DNA from: Candidatus Latescibacter anaerobius SCGC AAA252-E07
GTDB taxonomy: Bacteria; Latescibacterota; Latescibacteria; Latescibacterales; Latescibacteraceae
Reading direction: 5' to 3'
Assembly (NCBI GenBank): GCA_000403035.1
Contig: AQSL01000067.1
Coordinates: 1 to 7,773, forward strand
DNA length: 7,773 nt
The notes under the pieces are model-generated. The model was given only the letters and a program-made list of their open reading frames with translations, did not search any database and had not been told where the DNA came from. Shown piece after piece: positions 6,165 through 7,773 of this stretch. A program made the translations under genes and the position numbers. Positions within the stretch are counted from its first letter, which is position 1. Every line of letters begins with the position of its first letter.

Positions 6165-6180
6165 GACAGGATAACAGGAT
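6165..6180. repeat. Short tandem repeat (GACAGGAT AACAGGAT) between the two minus-strand genes
   Basis: Two copies of an 8-base unit, GACAGGAT and AACAGGAT, lie in the 117-base gap between the GH32 stop and the PKD-gene start. They sit beside a 15-base AT-rich palindrome (GAAAAATAATTTTTC, 6149-6163). No GC-rich hairpin with a T-run is present, so I see no terminator separating the two genes. Motifs of this CAGGAT type occur as dispersed intergenic repeats in some environmental genomes, which is recollection, not something shown here. Confidence 0.3.
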
Positions 6181-6224
6181 GAATCAGTAAGAAAACGATA
6201 GTATTCGTGATCGAGAAAAAAGTA

Positions 6225-7773
6225 TTACCATATCGAAGCCAGTTCATAAACCTCCAAAGATTCAATTTTCGTAGTGCCGTTTTTGCTGAACACTTCCAGC
6301 GATTTGTTCTCATCTTCAGGAATGATACCGATGGGCATGTAAACCAGTCCCTCACGTGCGAATAGTTCAATTGAAGCCCTGTCGACGATAATTCTCAGGC
6401 TGATGCGGCCGTTTTCAGGTTTCAGAGAGGCGCTGTGGTTATGACAGGACAGTGTTTGCTCAACAGCATTGTATACCACCGGAACGCCGCGGATATTCAA
6501 ACCGCATTCGGTCGCTTTCCCGACTGTTATATCGGCCCTGATGTCGAACAAATCGCCTGAGACGGATGACAGGGGATTCTCGCCCGGAGCGACCTCAAGG
6601 GACTTCCACGAATGCGCTTTACCGTAAAGGTTTTCTATCTCCCGCACCGGCTCACTGAACATCCGGATGCCGTCCTCCGTGGTCCGGAGTGTCAGTTCAA
6701 CCGGGAATCCCATCTGCTGGTTGAACGGCATGCCGGTCATGGCGCAGCGGAGCCAGGAAATCTGAATCCGGCGGCCTTCGGATTGCGGAATGTCGCTGTA
6801 TGACTGCGCCGCGTAGGCGGTCCCCCCGTCATATAAACGAATCGCGTTGCCTTCCGGTTTGAACCCGGTCCCGTCGAACGTACCGAGGACATAGCTGCCG
6901 TTCGCTCCCCAGAACACCCATTTCTTGTTGTTCGGATCGCCGTCGACCGGAAGCTCGAAAATATCGGGGCACTCGCTGCATCCGGGTATCGTGATGTCGC
7001 CGATTCTCTTCCACACTTTGAGATCGGGCGAGGTGAATAACGTATAATCGTTCTTTGTCAGGTACAACGCCATGACCCACCGGCTTGTCGGCTTGTGCCA
7101 GATCACCTTGGGATCGCGGTTGGAATCGATGATGTGGCCGATGACCGGATTGTCTGCGTACTTTATGAGTGTGCGGCCGCGGTCGGTGCTGTAGGCAATG
7201 CTCTGGGTAAACGGCACTTCTTTCATCGCGTCAGGGCTACCCGCCGATGTGTAGAAGCAGACGATCGTCTTCTCATCCCCGGCTTGAAATCCGGCTGTGT
7301 TCTTCCAGTCAACAACCGCCGACCCGGAAAAGATGGTGCCCAGTTCGTCGGGATAGACAGCATCGCCGAAGTCTGTCCAGTGCACGAGGTCGGTGCTGAC
7401 TGCGTGTCCCCAGTGCATGTTGCCCCAGTTCCAGCCGTACGGATTATGCTGGTAGAACAGGTGATACTCGCCGTCGTAGAAAACCAGCCCGTTCGGATCG
7501 TTGTTCCATCCACGGTGTGAAGTGAAATGGAACTGCGGACGGTATTTTTCACGGTAGAGGTTTTCACTTCCCGTAATAGAATCGCTCTGGATTATGCTGT
7601 CCAGTATCTGCGGGTTGCTTTTCCAATGCTGTGATACCTGGAGAAGAGCTTTTTTGCCCCTGAACTTTTTTACATCTATGAAAACCCAGAAATCTATCTC
7701 ATCATCAGCCAGTTCGATATCAAAATCATCAATAATACCACCGTCAACAATACATTTCATTCTTCTTTTTTCC
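6225..7773 (-). CDS. GH32 glycoside hydrolase (levanase/inulinase/invertase type), 5' end beyond window
   Basis: This enzyme hydrolyses beta-fructosides such as sucrose, inulin or levan. Numbering from the Met at 7760, the five-bladed propeller starts at ~73 (YRPQFHFT) and carries all three catalytic motifs: WNNDPNG (85-91, nucleophile Asp88), RDP (215-217, transition-state Asp216) and ECPD (263-266, acid/base Glu263). FSGSAV (144-149) is also typical. The C-terminal beta-sandwich runs from ~376 to 511, with IIVDRASIELFAREG near its end. Residues 1-45 (DGGIIDDFDIELADDEIDFWVFIDVKKFRG) match the later part of the N-terminal module (DUF4980-like) of some GH32 enzymes. The frame has no stop up to the window edge (upstream codons give E-K-R-R), and the Met at 7760 has a poor ribosome-binding site. 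The true start, perhaps with a signal peptide, is therefore probably outside. Exo or endo preference cannot be told. Confidence 0.9.
   Translation of the reverse strand, partial: EKRRMKCIVDGGIIDDFDIELADDEIDFWVFIDVKKFRGKKALLQVSQHWKSNPQILDSIIQSDSITGSENLYREKYRPQFHFTSHRGWNNDPNGLVFYDGEYHLFYQHNPYGWNWGNMHWGHAVSTDLVHWTDFGDAVYPDELGTIFSGSAVVDWKNTAGFQAGDEKTIVCFYTSAGSPDAMKEVPFTQSIAYSTDRGRTLIKYADNPVIGHIIDSNRDPKVIWHKPTSRWVMALYLTKNDYTLFTSPDLKVWKRIGDITIPGCSECPDIFELPVDGDPNNKKWVFWGANGSYVLGTFDGTGFKPEGNAIRLYDGGTAYAAQSYSDIPQSEGRRIQISWLRCAMTGMPFNQQMGFPVELTLRTTEDGIRMFSEPVREIENLYGKAHSWKSLEVAPGENPLSSVSGDLFDIRADITVGKATECGLNIRGVPVVYNAVEQTLSCHNHSASLKPENGRISLRIIVDRASIELFAREGLVYMPIGIIPEDENKSLEVFSKNGTTKIESLEVYELASIW

Noticed and set aside
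7095..7520. 141-codon plus-strand open frame inside the GH32 gene
   Set aside because: It is an antisense shadow of a strongly conserved GH32 catalytic region, with composition typical of a reverse frame.

Overview
The window looks like a piece of an environmental bacterial chromosome, probably from an uncultured, polysaccharide-using lineage. The reasons are a GH32 fructan hydrolase next to an exported CBM9-like/PKD protein, palindromic intergenic repeats, and remains of a chromosomal integron. The sequence alone does not fix the phylum.

Layout. (1) 1-370: palindromic repeat DNA (13-111), then a ~118 bp imperfect palindrome (157-274) whose right end holds a good -35 box pointing right. (2) 370-1458 (+): an APH/choline-kinase-type phosphotransferase. 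(3) 1459-2330: no intact gene longer than about 40 codons. It holds a promoter with a LacI-type palindrome, the frameshifted C-terminal tail of an integron-type tyrosine integrase (1703-1835), and a 41-codon ORF ending in an Ada-like GYxPCxxC motif. (4) 2331-4811 (+): a tightly coupled, visibly AT-rich three-gene operon. It encodes a sodium/solute symporter-family protein, a small membrane protein and a small soluble helical protein. (5) 4853-4985: a 133 bp attC-like integron recombination site. (6) 5025-6107 (-): a secreted CBM9-like plus PKD protein. (7) 6225-7773 (-): a GH32 levanase/beta-fructosidase that runs off the right edge.

The main result is the pairing of integrase tail and attC. 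The integrase remnant lies upstream of, and in the same orientation as, the AT-rich operon, and the operon is closed at its 3' end by attC. This is the layout of an integron with its integrase in the 'reverse' orientation and one large three-gene cassette. The integrase is dead, and the attC crossover box carries a T-to-C change (GTCAGGC instead of GTTAGGC), so the locus looks like a fixed relic. The two minus-strand genes beyond attC match each other in base composition and theme: binding and hydrolysis of extracellular fructans or other glycans.
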